From assembly GCA_903864275.1 (NCBI GenBank), contig CAIPFE010000016.1, positions 1-64,000 of the forward strand: a DNA stretch of 64,000 nt. Reading direction: 5' to 3'. The translations under genes and the position numbers were made by a program. The DNA comes from an uncultured Mucilaginibacter sp. GTDB lineage: Bacteria; Bacteroidota; Bacteroidia; Sphingobacteriales; Sphingobacteriaceae. Under the pieces are notes generated by a model. That model ran no database searches. It worked only from the letters and a program-made list of their open reading frames with translations, and was not told the DNA's origin. Of the stretch, positions 35,392-44,746 are shown in pieces. The stretch's first letter is position 1. Each line of letters opens with the position of its first letter.

Positions 35392-36612
35392 TTGCCACAA
35401 AAATCATTACAAAATTACATACCGGCACTAACAGGAGTGCGCGCAATGGCAGCCTACCTGGTATTTATATCCCATTTCTGCTACGTATTTGATGGCAGCT
35501 TTCCGCATATCGTCCAGCGCTTTTTAGGCGAGTTCCATATTGGGGTTAGTATTTTCTTTGTGTTGTCGGGTTTTTTGATCACTTATCGTTATTATAACAC
35601 CTTCCATTTAACAAAGGACTGGTTTAAGCAATACCTCAAAAACAGGGTGGCCCGCATTTACCCCATGTATTTTTTGCTCACGATAGCAGCCTTTGTTTAT
35701 TTTTTTATCTCGGGCGACCAAAGCATAACCAAAGGCAGCGGAAATCCCATTGCTGTGATGCTGCTGAACATCACTTTTTTGCGCGGCTTTTTTTACCAGT
35801 TTTGGGATACCGGCATAGCGCAGGGATGGTCGCTGACGGTGGAGGAATGTTTTTATTTTTCGGCTCCCATCATCTTCCTTATCGCGAAAAAGTACAATAA
35901 GTTTTATATCCAGCCGGTGATCATTACTTCCTTCGCTATTTTGATGGTATTGATATTCAGAAATGTGAACTGGCATGGCTTCTTTGGCAATTTTCCCTTT
36001 GTGCTGCTATTTACTTTTTTCGGGCGTTGTTTCGAGTTTTTTGTAGGGGTGCAACTGGCCAGGTATGTTATAAAAAATGGCTTTACCCGCACCAATAAGA
36101 TCAGGTTTACGCCGATAGGTTTTATCCTGATTTTTTGCTGCGTTTTTATTATGGCGCTGCAGCCGGTACCCAAACCCTGGAATGCCGGCCTGGAGAGCCC
36201 GATAGGCATCATCACCAATAATTACCTGCTTTGTGTTGCGGTGGCGCTGTTTTTTTATGGCCTGCTTACCGAAAATACCCTGTTTAAAAGATTCCTGGGA
36301 GCGCCTTTTATCGAGTTGCTGGGTAAAAGCTCCTATATATTTTATCTCATCCACCTGGGGTGGATATACACCCTTTTACACAGCGGGATAAACAGCTTAA
36401 ATGATTACGCGTTTTCGTTATACGATAAGTGGGACATTGAATGGCATTCGCCGTTTGAGTACGACTGGTTGAACATTATTTACATTTTTATCGTATTAAA
36501 TGCGGTTTCGGTGACTTTATTTAAGCTCATCGAGGAGCCACTAAATCATTATATCCGTAAATCAAACTTTTTGATCAGATATCAGCCACGGCCGAAAGGG
36601 ATAGTAGATTAA
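35392..36612 (+). CDS. Acyltransferase family 3 membrane protein (OafA/YrhL type)
   Basis: This 406-residue polytopic membrane protein has about ten helices. The family signature is at its N-terminus (IPALTGVRAMAAYLVFISHF, with the Arg and His expected for catalysis), followed by a GVSIFFVLSGFLITYR segment and RVARIYPMYFLL. Such enzymes move acyl groups, often acetyl, from the cytoplasm to surface sugars or peptidoglycan. The frame has no ATG ahead of the signature; the start appears to be TTG at 35392, 12 codons before GVR. The target sugar is unknown, and no sugar-polymer genes adjoin it. Confidence 0.9.
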   Translation: MPQKSLQNYIPALTGVRAMAAYLVFISHFCYVFDGSFPHIVQRFLGEFHIGVSIFFVLSGFLITYRYYNTFHLTKDWFKQYLKNRVARIYPMYFLLTIAAFVYFFISGDQSITKGSGNPIAVMLLNITFLRGFFYQFWDTGIAQGWSLTVEECFYFSAPIIFLIAKKYNKFYIQPVIITSFAILMVLIFRNVNWHGFFGNFPFVLLFTFFGRCFEFFVGVQLARYVIKNGFTRTNKIRFTPIGFILIFCCVFIMALQPVPKPWNAGLESPIGIITNNYLLCVAVALFFYGLLTENTLFKRFLGAPFIELLGKSSYIFYLIHLGWIYTLLHSGINSLNDYAFSLYDKWDIEWHSPFEYDWLNIIYIFIVLNAVSVTLFKLIEEPLNHYIRKSNFLIRYQPRPKGIVD

Positions 36613-36643
36613 CGGATTGATGTAAAAAACGAAATGACGCCTG

Positions 36644-37486
36644 ATGAAGAAAGTTTCTGTATTTACTTATCTCGTGCTGCTGCTTATTGCTTTGGTAACC
36701 CCTTTCAAAACATTTGCAGGCTGGCCCATTGGCAAATACCGCGACCTGGTCATCCCTTCATTTTCTTATTATACTCAAACCGATCATTTTGATGCTAAAG
36801 GCAACCAAATAAAAGGCGCCCCGGGCACCGGGTTTACTTCGTTTTCAATGAGTTTATACATTGGTTATGGTATTAGCCGCAGGCTCGATTTTATAGCAAC
36901 AGTGCCTTTTTTATACACTATGAACAGGCTGGCGCCGGGCAACACGATAACCAACCAGGGCGCAGGCGACATGGTGGCCGGTTTAAGTTATAACCTGGTG
37001 AATTTTAACTATGTAAGGTTCCTGTCGGTACAGGTATCAGGCATAGTACCCTTGTATTCAAATACCAACGGGTCTTCGGCTTTGGGTTTTGGCGATTTCG
37101 GCAGCGAGGTTAAGCTTATGTTTAGCGGTAACCTGCCTGCATCCATTTTTGATAAAGGCTATTTTAATGCAGAGTTGGCCTATCGCAGGTATTACAGCTC
37201 ACAGGGCCCGGACCAGGTTAGCTTCCTGGGGACTATTGGTTACCCTGTAACAAAGCATAGCCAGGTGAGCCTCGACCTGTTGCTTTTCAGGTCGTACAGT
37301 TCGGATAAAGCATACAACCCCAACTTTTTCGCCGAGAGGGATTTTGCTTTTTTTAAACCTTCGTTGAATTTTGGCCACACATTTACGCGCAGGTTTTCGT
37401 TGTTTGCGGGAGGGTATTATGTCCCCATCGGGTTAAATACCGGGGTCGGCTATGGTGGTTCTGTTTTAGCAGTTTTTAAAATATAA
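36644..37486 (+). CDS. Outer-membrane beta-barrel protein, phenol-degradation MetA-like, first copy
   Basis: This 280-residue exported protein has a signal peptide (about 1-26, ending TFAG). It then has repeated amphipathic strands with alternating aromatic residues (LVIPSFSYYTQTD, SMSLYIGYGISRRLDFIATVPF, GHTFTRRFSLFAGGYYVP) as in the Phenol_MetA_deg/transporter barrel class. Its stop is 2 bp before the start of the esterase gene, so the two are co-transcribed. A paralogue of 287 residues at 40401 ends the same cluster. It may form a channel for the substrate or product of the esterases (inference). Confidence 0.8.
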   Translation: MKKVSVFTYLVLLLIALVTPFKTFAGWPIGKYRDLVIPSFSYYTQTDHFDAKGNQIKGAPGTGFTSFSMSLYIGYGISRRLDFIATVPFLYTMNRLAPGNTITNQGAGDMVAGLSYNLVNFNYVRFLSVQVSGIVPLYSNTNGSSALGFGDFGSEVKLMFSGNLPASIFDKGYFNAELAYRRYYSSQGPDQVSFLGTIGYPVTKHSQVSLDLLLFRSYSSDKAYNPNFFAERDFAFFKPSLNFGHTFTRRFSLFAGGYYVPIGLNTGVGYGGSVLAVFKI

Positions 37487-37488
37487 TT

Positions 37489-38829
37489 ATGAAGAAGATC
37501 AGCTGTTTAACATTTATTGCGCTAACTATACTGTTTGCATCGACACTGAAAGCGGTTGCATTGCAACAAAAGGAAGAAGAGGCCGAAGAAACAGGCGATG
37601 TAACTTTGAGGGCCATACCACAGGGTAAGGACGCCATTTTTAAAAGGAATGAAAACATATTGTATAAGTTGCAGCTGCAAAATAAAACAAACGATTCTCA
37701 GGTGGGGGAGATATCGTACCTTATTACAACCGACGAGGGGCAAAAAGTATCGTTGGATTCTGTCCATATCGCGATGAGGGGCAATAGCAAGAAAGAGCTG
37801 CTGATAAAAATACCGCAAAAAAAAACCGGGTTCTATCGTTTAAATTTTATGATAAAGTTACCCGAGTACGATGACACCGTTAGAAAGGTATTTGGCGTCG
37901 ACCCGGATAAAATACAATCGCAACTGCATAGACCGGCTGATTTCGAGGCCTTTTGGAAGCAGTCGCGTGAGCAACTGGAAAAAGTAGCACCAAAATACAA
38001 GGTAATTGAGCGAAGGGACTTGTCGACGGAAGAAAAAAGGGTTTATTCTGTCGAAATGCAGTCCTATGAAAATTTTTTGATCCGTGGGTGGCTTGTTGTC
38101 CCCACGGATGGTAAAAAGTTCCCTGTTCATTACCGGGTGCCCGGTTATGTGGTTGGGCTTAAACCCAATATGGATAGCGACGATTTCATCGCGTTCGATA
38201 TTAATGTGAGAGGGAACGGCGACAGTAAGGATGTTATCAATGTAGGCACTGACAATTATTGCCTTATTAATGTTGAAAACAAGGACAAATACATTTACCG
38301 CGGCGTTTATATGGATTGTATCCGCGGCCTTGACTTTTTGTGCTCACATCCTGATTTAGGGATCGACACCAGCAAAATCTATGTTGAGGGCGGCAGCCAG
38401 GGCGGCGCGCTTGCCGTGATCACAGCCGGGCTTGACAGCAGGGTAAAAGTTTTAACCATGCAGGTACCTTTGTACGCCGATATTCATGATAATATGTCCA
38501 TATCAGCGTCCTACAAAAGCCAGGTATTCCCGTTTAAAGTATTTAGAAAATATAACAGCATGCACCCCGGGTTTACCTGGGATAAATTTTTCAGCACGTT
38601 TGATTATTACGACCCGCAAAATTTTGCGCCAATGGTAAAGTGCCCGGTGCTAATGGGTATTGGTTTGTTAGACCAGTTTTGCCCGCCGCGCTGCAGTATG
38701 GCTTTGTTTAACCATATCGGCAGCACCAACAAGGAATTTGTGTGCGTAGCAAACTCTACACACGAAGTAAATTTTAATTATTTTATGTTTCAGAACTTAT
38801 GGCTGCGTGAAAAATTCAGGATACCATAA
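37489..38829 (+). CDS. Exported acetylxylan-esterase-type (AXE1) alpha/beta hydrolase, first copy
   Basis: This 446-residue protein has a signal peptide (about 1-25), an N-terminal beta-sandwich (about 35-130) and an AXE1/acetyl esterase catalytic domain (about 140-446). The nucleophile is Ser303 in GGSQGG, the acid is probably Asp395 in GIGLLDQFCPP and the base His425 in NSTHE. Oxyanion features DINVRGNGDS fit the family, which removes acetyl groups from xylan, cephalosporins or other small acetylated compounds. It starts 2 bp after an outer-membrane protein gene and precedes a related esterase. The true substrate is unknown, since no xylanase or SusC/SusD pair is nearby. Confidence 0.87.
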   Translation: MKKISCLTFIALTILFASTLKAVALQQKEEEAEETGDVTLRAIPQGKDAIFKRNENILYKLQLQNKTNDSQVGEISYLITTDEGQKVSLDSVHIAMRGNSKKELLIKIPQKKTGFYRLNFMIKLPEYDDTVRKVFGVDPDKIQSQLHRPADFEAFWKQSREQLEKVAPKYKVIERRDLSTEEKRVYSVEMQSYENFLIRGWLVVPTDGKKFPVHYRVPGYVVGLKPNMDSDDFIAFDINVRGNGDSKDVINVGTDNYCLINVENKDKYIYRGVYMDCIRGLDFLCSHPDLGIDTSKIYVEGGSQGGALAVITAGLDSRVKVLTMQVPLYADIHDNMSISASYKSQVFPFKVFRKYNSMHPGFTWDKFFSTFDYYDPQNFAPMVKCPVLMGIGLLDQFCPPRCSMALFNHIGSTNKEFVCVANSTHEVNFNYFMFQNLWLREKFRIP

Positions 38830-39075
38830 GCAAGTAAGTGTTGAATTATTTGCCGGTTTATGGCATGATATTGATTTAAAGTAATAAAAATGAAAACTTA
38901 TTTAACTTATTGGACTTGCATTATAGGTGTATCCGGGCGAAATAATAAAGTAGGTTAAGTCCGGCATGGAAATAGCCATTAATGGAACGTATAAATTAGT
39001 TACAAGGTTATTCAGGTAGAAGAACCACAGGCAGCAGCTTTAACACTGCCGGGGTATATTATATGAGGTAATACA

Positions 39076-40386
39076 ATGAAAAGTATTTTTAATAAATTTA
39101 TAACAATAGTTTGCGCATTTGTGACCATAACAGGCATCAACCAAACCTTGGCGCAGAACAAAGAAGGTGACGGAACGGTAACTACCGCATTAACGCCGCA
39201 TAGCAGTGATGGTATTTTTAATTCAGCGGCTTCCTACACCTTCCAGGTTAACAACAAATACAAAAATGCCGAGGCGGGCAAAATCTCGTACCTGGTGACC
39301 ACCGAAGCCGGCAAAAAAGTTAGGGCTGACTCGATACATGTAAAAATTGGCGGCGGGGATACAAAGAGTTATAATTTTGATATAGCCGGGTTAAAATCGG
39401 GCTTTTACAAGATCAATTTTATGATCAATGTATCAGATTATGATGATACAGCCCGCTGGGCATTTGGGATAAGGCCGGATGAGATCAGTTCGCAATATAG
39501 CAAACCAGCTGATTTTGAATCATTCTGGCAAACTGCATCGCTTGAATTAGCTAAAATTAAACCGGAATATAAAGTAACCGAATTGCCCGACTCCAGCAAA
39601 GATGGCCGCAGGGTATTTTCGGTAGAAATGAGATCGCTGGATAATATGGTGGTCCGCGGGTTTTTAACTGAACCTGCCACGAAAAACAAAAACAAAAAAT
39701 TTGCAGTATTGTTAGGATTACCGGGCTACCAGGTCACCCTCGGGCCAATGTTCGGGAAAGATCCGGATATCGCCATATTTACTATAAATATCAGGGGTTC
39801 GGGCTATAGCCGGGATATCATCAATGTACGGCGCGAAGATTATATCATACTTAATTTAGAGGATAAGAATAAATATGTTTTAAGAGGGGCGATAATGGAT
39901 TGCGTGCGCGCGGTTGATTTTATTTATTCGCGTCCCGAGTTAAGGCATGATAATATTATTGCAGCCGGGGGCAGTTTAGGTGGGTTTTTAGCAATTGCAA
40001 CATCCGGTGTTGATAAACGTATAAACTTCTGTTCGGCCGCAAATCCGATATTAAGTGATATACGCAACCTGGTGCACGAAGTTGACTGGCCATTTATAGA
40101 TATACGGAAGTATGTTAATACAAGGCCCGGTTTAACAATGGAAAAAGTGCTTGATAACCTTGATTATTTTGATGCTAAAAACTTTTCGACGAACGTCAAA
40201 TGCCCGACATTGGTGGGCATAGGACTGGTTGATCCGATAGCTCCTCCGAATAATGTATATACACTTTATAACAACCTGCGGTCGCCCAAGCACCTGATCA
40301 TTTTCAGGGACCTGGGGCACGAGATCGGGAAAAAATACGTGGTGTACGAAGGCCGGTGGATGCGCGACCAGTTTGCATTATTCTAA
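39076..40386 (+). CDS. Exported acetylxylan-esterase-type (AXE1) alpha/beta hydrolase, second copy
   Basis: This 436-residue paralogue of the preceding esterase has a signal peptide (about 1-26, ending TLAQ), a beta-sandwich (about 35-130) and an AXE1 domain. The catalytic residues are Ser300 in GGSLGG, probably Asp386 in GIGLVDPIAPP and His415 in DLGHE. The beta-sandwich plus hydrolase layout is the same in both copies, with clear homology throughout. A 246-bp gap separates it from the first copy; 14 bp later the second outer-membrane protein gene begins. The gap holds no other gene or clear signal that I can see. Confidence 0.87.
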   Translation: MKSIFNKFITIVCAFVTITGINQTLAQNKEGDGTVTTALTPHSSDGIFNSAASYTFQVNNKYKNAEAGKISYLVTTEAGKKVRADSIHVKIGGGDTKSYNFDIAGLKSGFYKINFMINVSDYDDTARWAFGIRPDEISSQYSKPADFESFWQTASLELAKIKPEYKVTELPDSSKDGRRVFSVEMRSLDNMVVRGFLTEPATKNKNKKFAVLLGLPGYQVTLGPMFGKDPDIAIFTINIRGSGYSRDIINVRREDYIILNLEDKNKYVLRGAIMDCVRAVDFIYSRPELRHDNIIAAGGSLGGFLAIATSGVDKRINFCSAANPILSDIRNLVHEVDWPFIDIRKYVNTRPGLTMEKVLDNLDYFDAKNFSTNVKCPTLVGIGLVDPIAPPNNVYTLYNNLRSPKHLIIFRDLGHEIGKKYVVYEGRWMRDQFALF

Positions 40387-40400
40387 AATAAAATATCATC

Positions 40401-41264
40401 ATGGGCCTGCTAAAAAGCTTTACAAAAACGCTATCAGTAGCATTCGTTCTTTTTATAACCGTTCAAGGTAAAGCTTTTGCCGACGGTGGTTTTCCCGTTC
40501 GTCCCGGCAGGTTATTAATTTCTCCATCCGTCAGCTATTTCTTTGCCTCCTCACAATGGGATTCAACCGGCGTGAAAAAACCTTTCGACAATGGCGGAAA
40601 ATACACTTCAATAGGCATCACTTTGTATTCGGAATATGGTATCAGCAGACGTTTTGCCGCTGTTGTAAGCCTTCCTTATGTATTAAATAATTACACCCAG
40701 AACATTGCACCAACAAGCACGCAAAGTTCCGGTTTAACTGACCTGGAGACAGGCATCCGGTATTACCTGGCCAATATTGATTTCGTTTATTACTTCTCTA
40801 TCCAGGGTACGGCCATTACGCCGCTTTACTCAAATAATGCGAGTTTAGGTTACGGCGAAGAGGGTGGCGAGTTAAAACTGGCTTTTTCCGGCTCGGGGCA
40901 TTTAGGCGATCTTAGCACTTACTTCAACGCGGCCGACGGCGTGCGGCAATATTTCGGTAACAATGGCCCTATACAAAACAGGTACAACGCCACTTTCGGT
41001 TTGTCGCTCGATCAAAAATTCAGCAACCAGGTCTCTGTAACCTTAAGCGGCATTAACTCATTCAGTAACGATAAAACATTTGTTTCGGCAGTTCCCGAAA
41101 CCAACAAAAACTTTTCCTTTTTGGAAGCTTCGCTAAGTTATGGGCACTCATTTACAAGGGAAATATCACTATTTTTAAGCGGCGGCGAATTTTTAACCGG
41201 CAATAATACAGGTGTGGGTACAACGCTGTCCCTGGCGTTTATTTACAGGCTGGATTATCGGTAA
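40401..41264 (+). CDS. Outer-membrane beta-barrel protein, MetA-like, second copy
   Basis: This 287-residue exported protein has a signal peptide (about 1-27, ending AFADG) and the same strand pattern as the protein at 36644: VSYFFASSQWDS, ITLYSEYGISRRFAAVVSLPYV, GHSFTREISLFLSGGEFLTG. It starts 14 bp after the second esterase, so each esterase gene has one adjoining barrel gene, in mirrored order. Its stop codon lies at the edge of an array of 9-base units. Confidence 0.8.
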   Translation: MGLLKSFTKTLSVAFVLFITVQGKAFADGGFPVRPGRLLISPSVSYFFASSQWDSTGVKKPFDNGGKYTSIGITLYSEYGISRRFAAVVSLPYVLNNYTQNIAPTSTQSSGLTDLETGIRYYLANIDFVYYFSIQGTAITPLYSNNASLGYGEEGGELKLAFSGSGHLGDLSTYFNAADGVRQYFGNNGPIQNRYNATFGLSLDQKFSNQVSVTLSGINSFSNDKTFVSAVPETNKNFSFLEASLSYGHSFTREISLFLSGGEFLTGNNTGVGTTLSLAFIYRLDYR

Positions 41265-41371
41265 GTAGGTTGATTAAGTTGACTGAGTTGGATTGAGTTG
41301 AGTAAGTTGGATTGAGTTTTATGGGCGACAACTGCTCACCTAATCAACCTAATCAACTGCTCACTCAATCA
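41262..41371. repeat. Fold-back array of 9-base units filling a convergent intergenic gap
   Basis: The left arm reads GTTGATTAA, GTTGACTGA, GTTGGATTGA, GTTGAGTAA, GTTGGATTGA. The right arm holds reverse-oriented copies CTAATCAAC, CTAATCAAC and CTCAATCAAC. The right arm contains the TGA stop (minus strand) of the SRPBCC gene, and the left arm begins 4-5 bases after the stop of the barrel gene. The whole gap is array. Confidence 0.7.
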
Positions 41372-41845
41372 ACTTCCGCCCCACTTTCCAAACAATCGCT
41401 CAATTGCCCCCACCCGGTAATCAAAAATTTCAATTACCTGTTTTCCTACAAAAATAGCATTGGCAAGGCGGCCTATTGGCCCGTACGGGATGGCGTAATC
41501 CAGGATATCAGTCATTAACACCCCTCCTTCTATAGCCTTAAAATGATGCTGATGGTGCCATAGTGCATACGGGCCAAAACGCTGCTCATCAACAAAATAT
41601 TCGCCTTCTTTTACGTGGGTGATCTCGGTCATCCAGTTCATTTTGATACCCAAAAAAGGAGATATGATGTAAGTGATGATCATCCCGGCATACATTTTTG
41701 TTGCGGGGTTATGATCTGAAGTTACCACAAACTGCATTCCTTCGGGTGTTATTTTTGAAAGATTAAGCGGCGACGAAAAAAAATCCCAGGCTTCTTCAAG
41801 GCTGATGGGGATGGCCTGCTCTTTTTTGAGATGGTATGTTTTCAC
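41369..41845 (-). CDS. SRPBCC (START/Bet v 1-like) family protein
   Basis: This 158-residue soluble protein has the helix-grip fold of the SRPBCC superfamily: N-terminal IPISLEEAWDFFSSPLNLSK, middle WMTEITHVKEGEYFVDEQ with RFGPYALWHHQHHFKAIEGG, and a C-terminal helix starting RLANAIFVGKQVIEIFDYR. This subgroup is often annotated as a ligand-binding or cyclase-like protein, and the ligand is not known. It is followed on the same strand upstream by a GNAT gene, separated by 47 bp. Confidence 0.88.
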   Translation of the reverse strand: MKTYHLKKEQAIPISLEEAWDFFSSPLNLSKITPEGMQFVVTSDHNPATKMYAGMIITYIISPFLGIKMNWMTEITHVKEGEYFVDEQRFGPYALWHHQHHFKAIEGGVLMTDILDYAIPYGPIGRLANAIFVGKQVIEIFDYRVGAIERLFGKWGGS

Positions 41846-41892
41846 AGGGTAAAGTACGGTAATATAGCGCCGGTAGTTTTAAAAATAAAATG

Positions 41893-42360
41893 CTAATCAT
41901 CCAATCCCAGTCGCATCCACGTTAATATGCGCTTGAACCCGGTTTTTTCATAGGCTTTGATAGCTCCGATGTTCTCATCATACACTTCGAGGCGCATTTC
42001 GGTGATATTGTGTTCCCTGCACCACTGTTTCAACCCGTCAATAATCATCTGATTTACCCCCATGCCCCTGAAGGCGGGTTTTACATACATAAAGCCCAGG
42101 TAAGCATGCTGCGGATGTTTCAAATAATTTTTGACATCTTCGATCCGGGCGTAACCGCTGCCGGCCAGTTCGCCATTGCATTCAGCAACCAGTAATCGAA
42201 CATCTTCCGCGCCGATCATCGCCTCAAGATCGTAATAATGTATCAAACCTTCTTTTAAAGTATTGTCAAATGGCCGTTCGGTTTTGATGATGCCCTGCTC
42301 AAATTCAAATAAGGTATCAAGGTCGCTGTGAACTGCCGTCCTGATGGTTATTTCATTCAT
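41893..42360 (-). CDS. GNAT family N-acetyltransferase
   Basis: This 155-residue enzyme uses acetyl-CoA. Motif A is seen as YVKPAFRGMGVNQMIIDGLK (about 92-111), with the acetyl-CoA-binding R-G-x-G-V pattern, and motif B as ENIGAIKAYEKTGFKRI (about 130-146). The N-terminus ITIRTAVHSDLDTLFEFEQ is the usual first strand and helix. The acceptor substrate cannot be deduced. It lies upstream of the SRPBCC gene on the same strand and may share its transcript. Confidence 0.9.
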   Translation of the reverse strand: MNEITIRTAVHSDLDTLFEFEQGIIKTERPFDNTLKEGLIHYYDLEAMIGAEDVRLLVAECNGELAGSGYARIEDVKNYLKHPQHAYLGFMYVKPAFRGMGVNQMIIDGLKQWCREHNITEMRLEVYDENIGAIKAYEKTGFKRILTWMRLGLDD

Positions 42361-42509
42361 AGATTACATTTTAGGAGGGGCTTAAAATAGGGAAATTTTG
42401 AGAGGATAAGTATTTAACCGGCTATATTTCCGGGAAAAAAGGGGAGAGGAGATTAACCGGAAAGGACATAACCGATTCCGCCCGATGTTTTTTAAAACAT
42501 CAGTCTAAA

Positions 42510-42983
42510 TTACTGCACTATCTTATTGGCGCAGTAAGAACTTGCAAAGGCTTCGGGTTTTGCCTTAAATACAAATCCCATGCTTAAAATATAACCCATG
42601 GCTTCGTGCAAAGCCTGGTTCGATTTAAACATTGGGTTGGTATTAATGTCGGCATGCACTTCAAGGTCAACATCATACAGGTCAAGCAGGTCGCAAAGTT
42701 TGTAGGCGATGTCGATAGATTTTTGAACTTCGTTAAGCATACGCTCCTTAATACTCATCTTTTGCGAGCTGCGCTCCTGGTGGATAAACATAAACCCGCC
42801 GCGTGCCTCGCGCAGAAAAACGATCACCGTTGCAAAATCAGTCACATTGCCCTTTACCTGCGAATCCGTTCCGATACAAACTTTAAGCTTGTTGCCCAGC
42901 GCAGTTTCCCTTTCAATGGCCCTTTCAACTTCTTCAATAATTGGCGATTGAATGATCTCGCCGCTAAATTTTCTCCAGATCAT
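42510..42983 (-). CDS. YkuK-like ribonuclease H-like protein (DUF458)
   Basis: This 157-residue protein matches the YkuK/DUF458 family of predicted RNase H-fold nucleases: KVCIGTDSQVKGNVTDFATVI carries the first acidic residue (GTDSQ), followed by the HQERSSQKMSIKERMLNEV segment and the second acidic strand VDLEVHADINTNP. Conserved GYILSMGFVFKAKPEAFASS closes the domain. The biological role of the family is open; a spore-related role in Bacillus does not carry over here. It appears monocistronic. Confidence 0.85.
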   Translation of the reverse strand: MIWRKFSGEIIQSPIIEEVERAIERETALGNKLKVCIGTDSQVKGNVTDFATVIVFLREARGGFMFIHQERSSQKMSIKERMLNEVQKSIDIAYKLCDLLDLYDVDLEVHADINTNPMFKSNQALHEAMGYILSMGFVFKAKPEAFASSYCANKIVQ

Positions 42984-43205
42984 AAATTTATTTTTAAGGT
43001 TAAATTTAAGCCGACCATTTTACAGGTCTATAAAAGTAAGCGATTAACCGGCGTATAAACGTAAATATAGTATGATTTATTTGTTAACATTGAGTTGAAT
43101 GTTAACAGGTTAGTAAAATCGTACTACGTCAGCTCTCTTTGTAAATTATGATCAATAAATTTTAATTAAAAATAATATGCGATATTGACAAAAAGCTTGT
43201 CGTAA

Positions 43206-44633
43206 GTGAATACTATGAATATAAGGTTTAGCTATAAAATCAAGTTTGTTTGTCTTGTGATCCTTACTTTAATGTCGTACAGGCTCTTAGGGCAAGATAG
43301 TGCCAGGATTGTAAATGATATTACCCAACTCAATCCGATTAAAGTCAATGCTATAATTCGTCCAACAACAACCGAAGAAATAGTTAATGCTGTCAAATCA
43401 AATCCCGGTCCTATCTCAATTGGTGGCGGCAGATATAGCATGGGCGGACAAACCGCTACCGAAAATGCCCTGCAAATAGATATGCGGGCTTTTAACCGGG
43501 TCTTATTTTTTTCAAAAAAAGATAAAGAGATTACGGTACAAACCGGGATAACGTGGCGAAAATTGCAGGAATACATTGATACGGCCAATTTAGCTGTAAA
43601 GATCATGCAATCATATTCGAACTTTACGGTTGGGGGTGCTTTGAGTGTAAATGCTCATGGACGGTACGTTGGACAAGGCCCGATTATTTTATCTGTAAAA
43701 AGAATAAAAGTTGTTTTAGCTAACGGCGATGTTGTTGAAGCAAGTCCTTTTGAAAATAGCAATCTTTTTTATGGGGCGATTGGAGGATATGGGGGCCTTG
43801 GCGTTATTACAGAAGCAACGCTGTTTTTGACTGATAACTGTAAGGTTGAAAGATTAGATACTTTAATGCAAACGGATGAATACAAGCAGTATTTCTTTGA
43901 AAAGATCCGAAATGATTCGCTCATAATATTTCATAATGCCGATATGTATCCCAACAGGTACAATAAAATACGAGCGGTTTCTTATAGGGTCACCCGAAAA
44001 GCATTGACTGTTCCATACAGGATTAAGCCGCTTCAGAAAAGTTATAGTTTTAACCGGTTTATGTACAGTATTATTTCAGAATCGCCGTCAGGGAAATGGA
44101 TTCGGGAACATATCGTCGATCCAATTATTTATGCAGGAAAAACTGTTGAGTGGAGAAATTATGAGGCTGGATCAAATGTTGAAGAACTGGAACCGAAGTC
44201 CAGGAAAAGATCTACTTATGTGCTTGAAGAATATTTTGTACCGGTTGACAGTTTTAAGAGTTTTTACCCGTCCATGGTAACAATATTAAAGAAGAACAAA
44301 GTAAATGTGATCAATATTTCTATCCGAAGTGCAAAGCAGGATCCTGGGTCTTTACTTGCATGGGCAAGAACGGCAGAGTTTTCATTTGTAATTTATTACA
44401 AACAGGGAACTAGAGCGGTGGATAAAGAAAAAGTTAAAAATTGGACAAGACAGTTGATTGATGAAGTGATAAAAAATAATGGAGCTTATTACTTACCTTA
44501 TCAAATACACGCCACTCCGGATCAGTTCGCAAGAGCATATCCAAACGCACCGAAATTCTTTCAACTTAAAAAACAACTTGATCCAACAAATAAATTCAGA
44601 AATAAACTTTGGGATGCTTATTATAAACAATAG
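43206..44633 (+). CDS. Exported FAD-dependent oxidase of the VAO / arabinono-lactone oxidase group
   Basis: This 475-residue protein has a signal peptide (about 1-30, ending YRLLGQD), a PP-loop FAD-binding domain (about 45-215: INAIIRPTT-like start, SIGGGRYSMGGQT, GALSVNAHGRY, GGYGGLGVITEATL) and a C-terminal substrate domain ending YPNAPKFFQLKKQLDPTNKF. The usual covalent-FAD motif GxxHS or GTRHC is here GGGRYS, so the linking His is absent and the flavin is probably held non-covalently. The second such oxidase at 59277 keeps the His. The gene and its upstream region appear more AT-rich than their neighbours. The substrate is unknown. Confidence 0.85.
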   Translation: MNTMNIRFSYKIKFVCLVILTLMSYRLLGQDSARIVNDITQLNPIKVNAIIRPTTTEEIVNAVKSNPGPISIGGGRYSMGGQTATENALQIDMRAFNRVLFFSKKDKEITVQTGITWRKLQEYIDTANLAVKIMQSYSNFTVGGALSVNAHGRYVGQGPIILSVKRIKVVLANGDVVEASPFENSNLFYGAIGGYGGLGVITEATLFLTDNCKVERLDTLMQTDEYKQYFFEKIRNDSLIIFHNADMYPNRYNKIRAVSYRVTRKALTVPYRIKPLQKSYSFNRFMYSIISESPSGKWIREHIVDPIIYAGKTVEWRNYEAGSNVEELEPKSRKRSTYVLEEYFVPVDSFKSFYPSMVTILKKNKVNVINISIRSAKQDPGSLLAWARTAEFSFVIYYKQGTRAVDKEKVKNWTRQLIDEVIKNNGAYYLPYQIHATPDQFARAYPNAPKFFQLKKQLDPTNKFRNKLWDAYYKQ

Positions 44634-44746
44634 GAGCGAGTCAAATCAAATTTGCTAATTACAAACAACACAACCAACCCATTCTTTTCATTACTAATTT
44701 ATTATTGCCCCGTTTATGCCCTATATTTATCAAAATTAAAATCACA

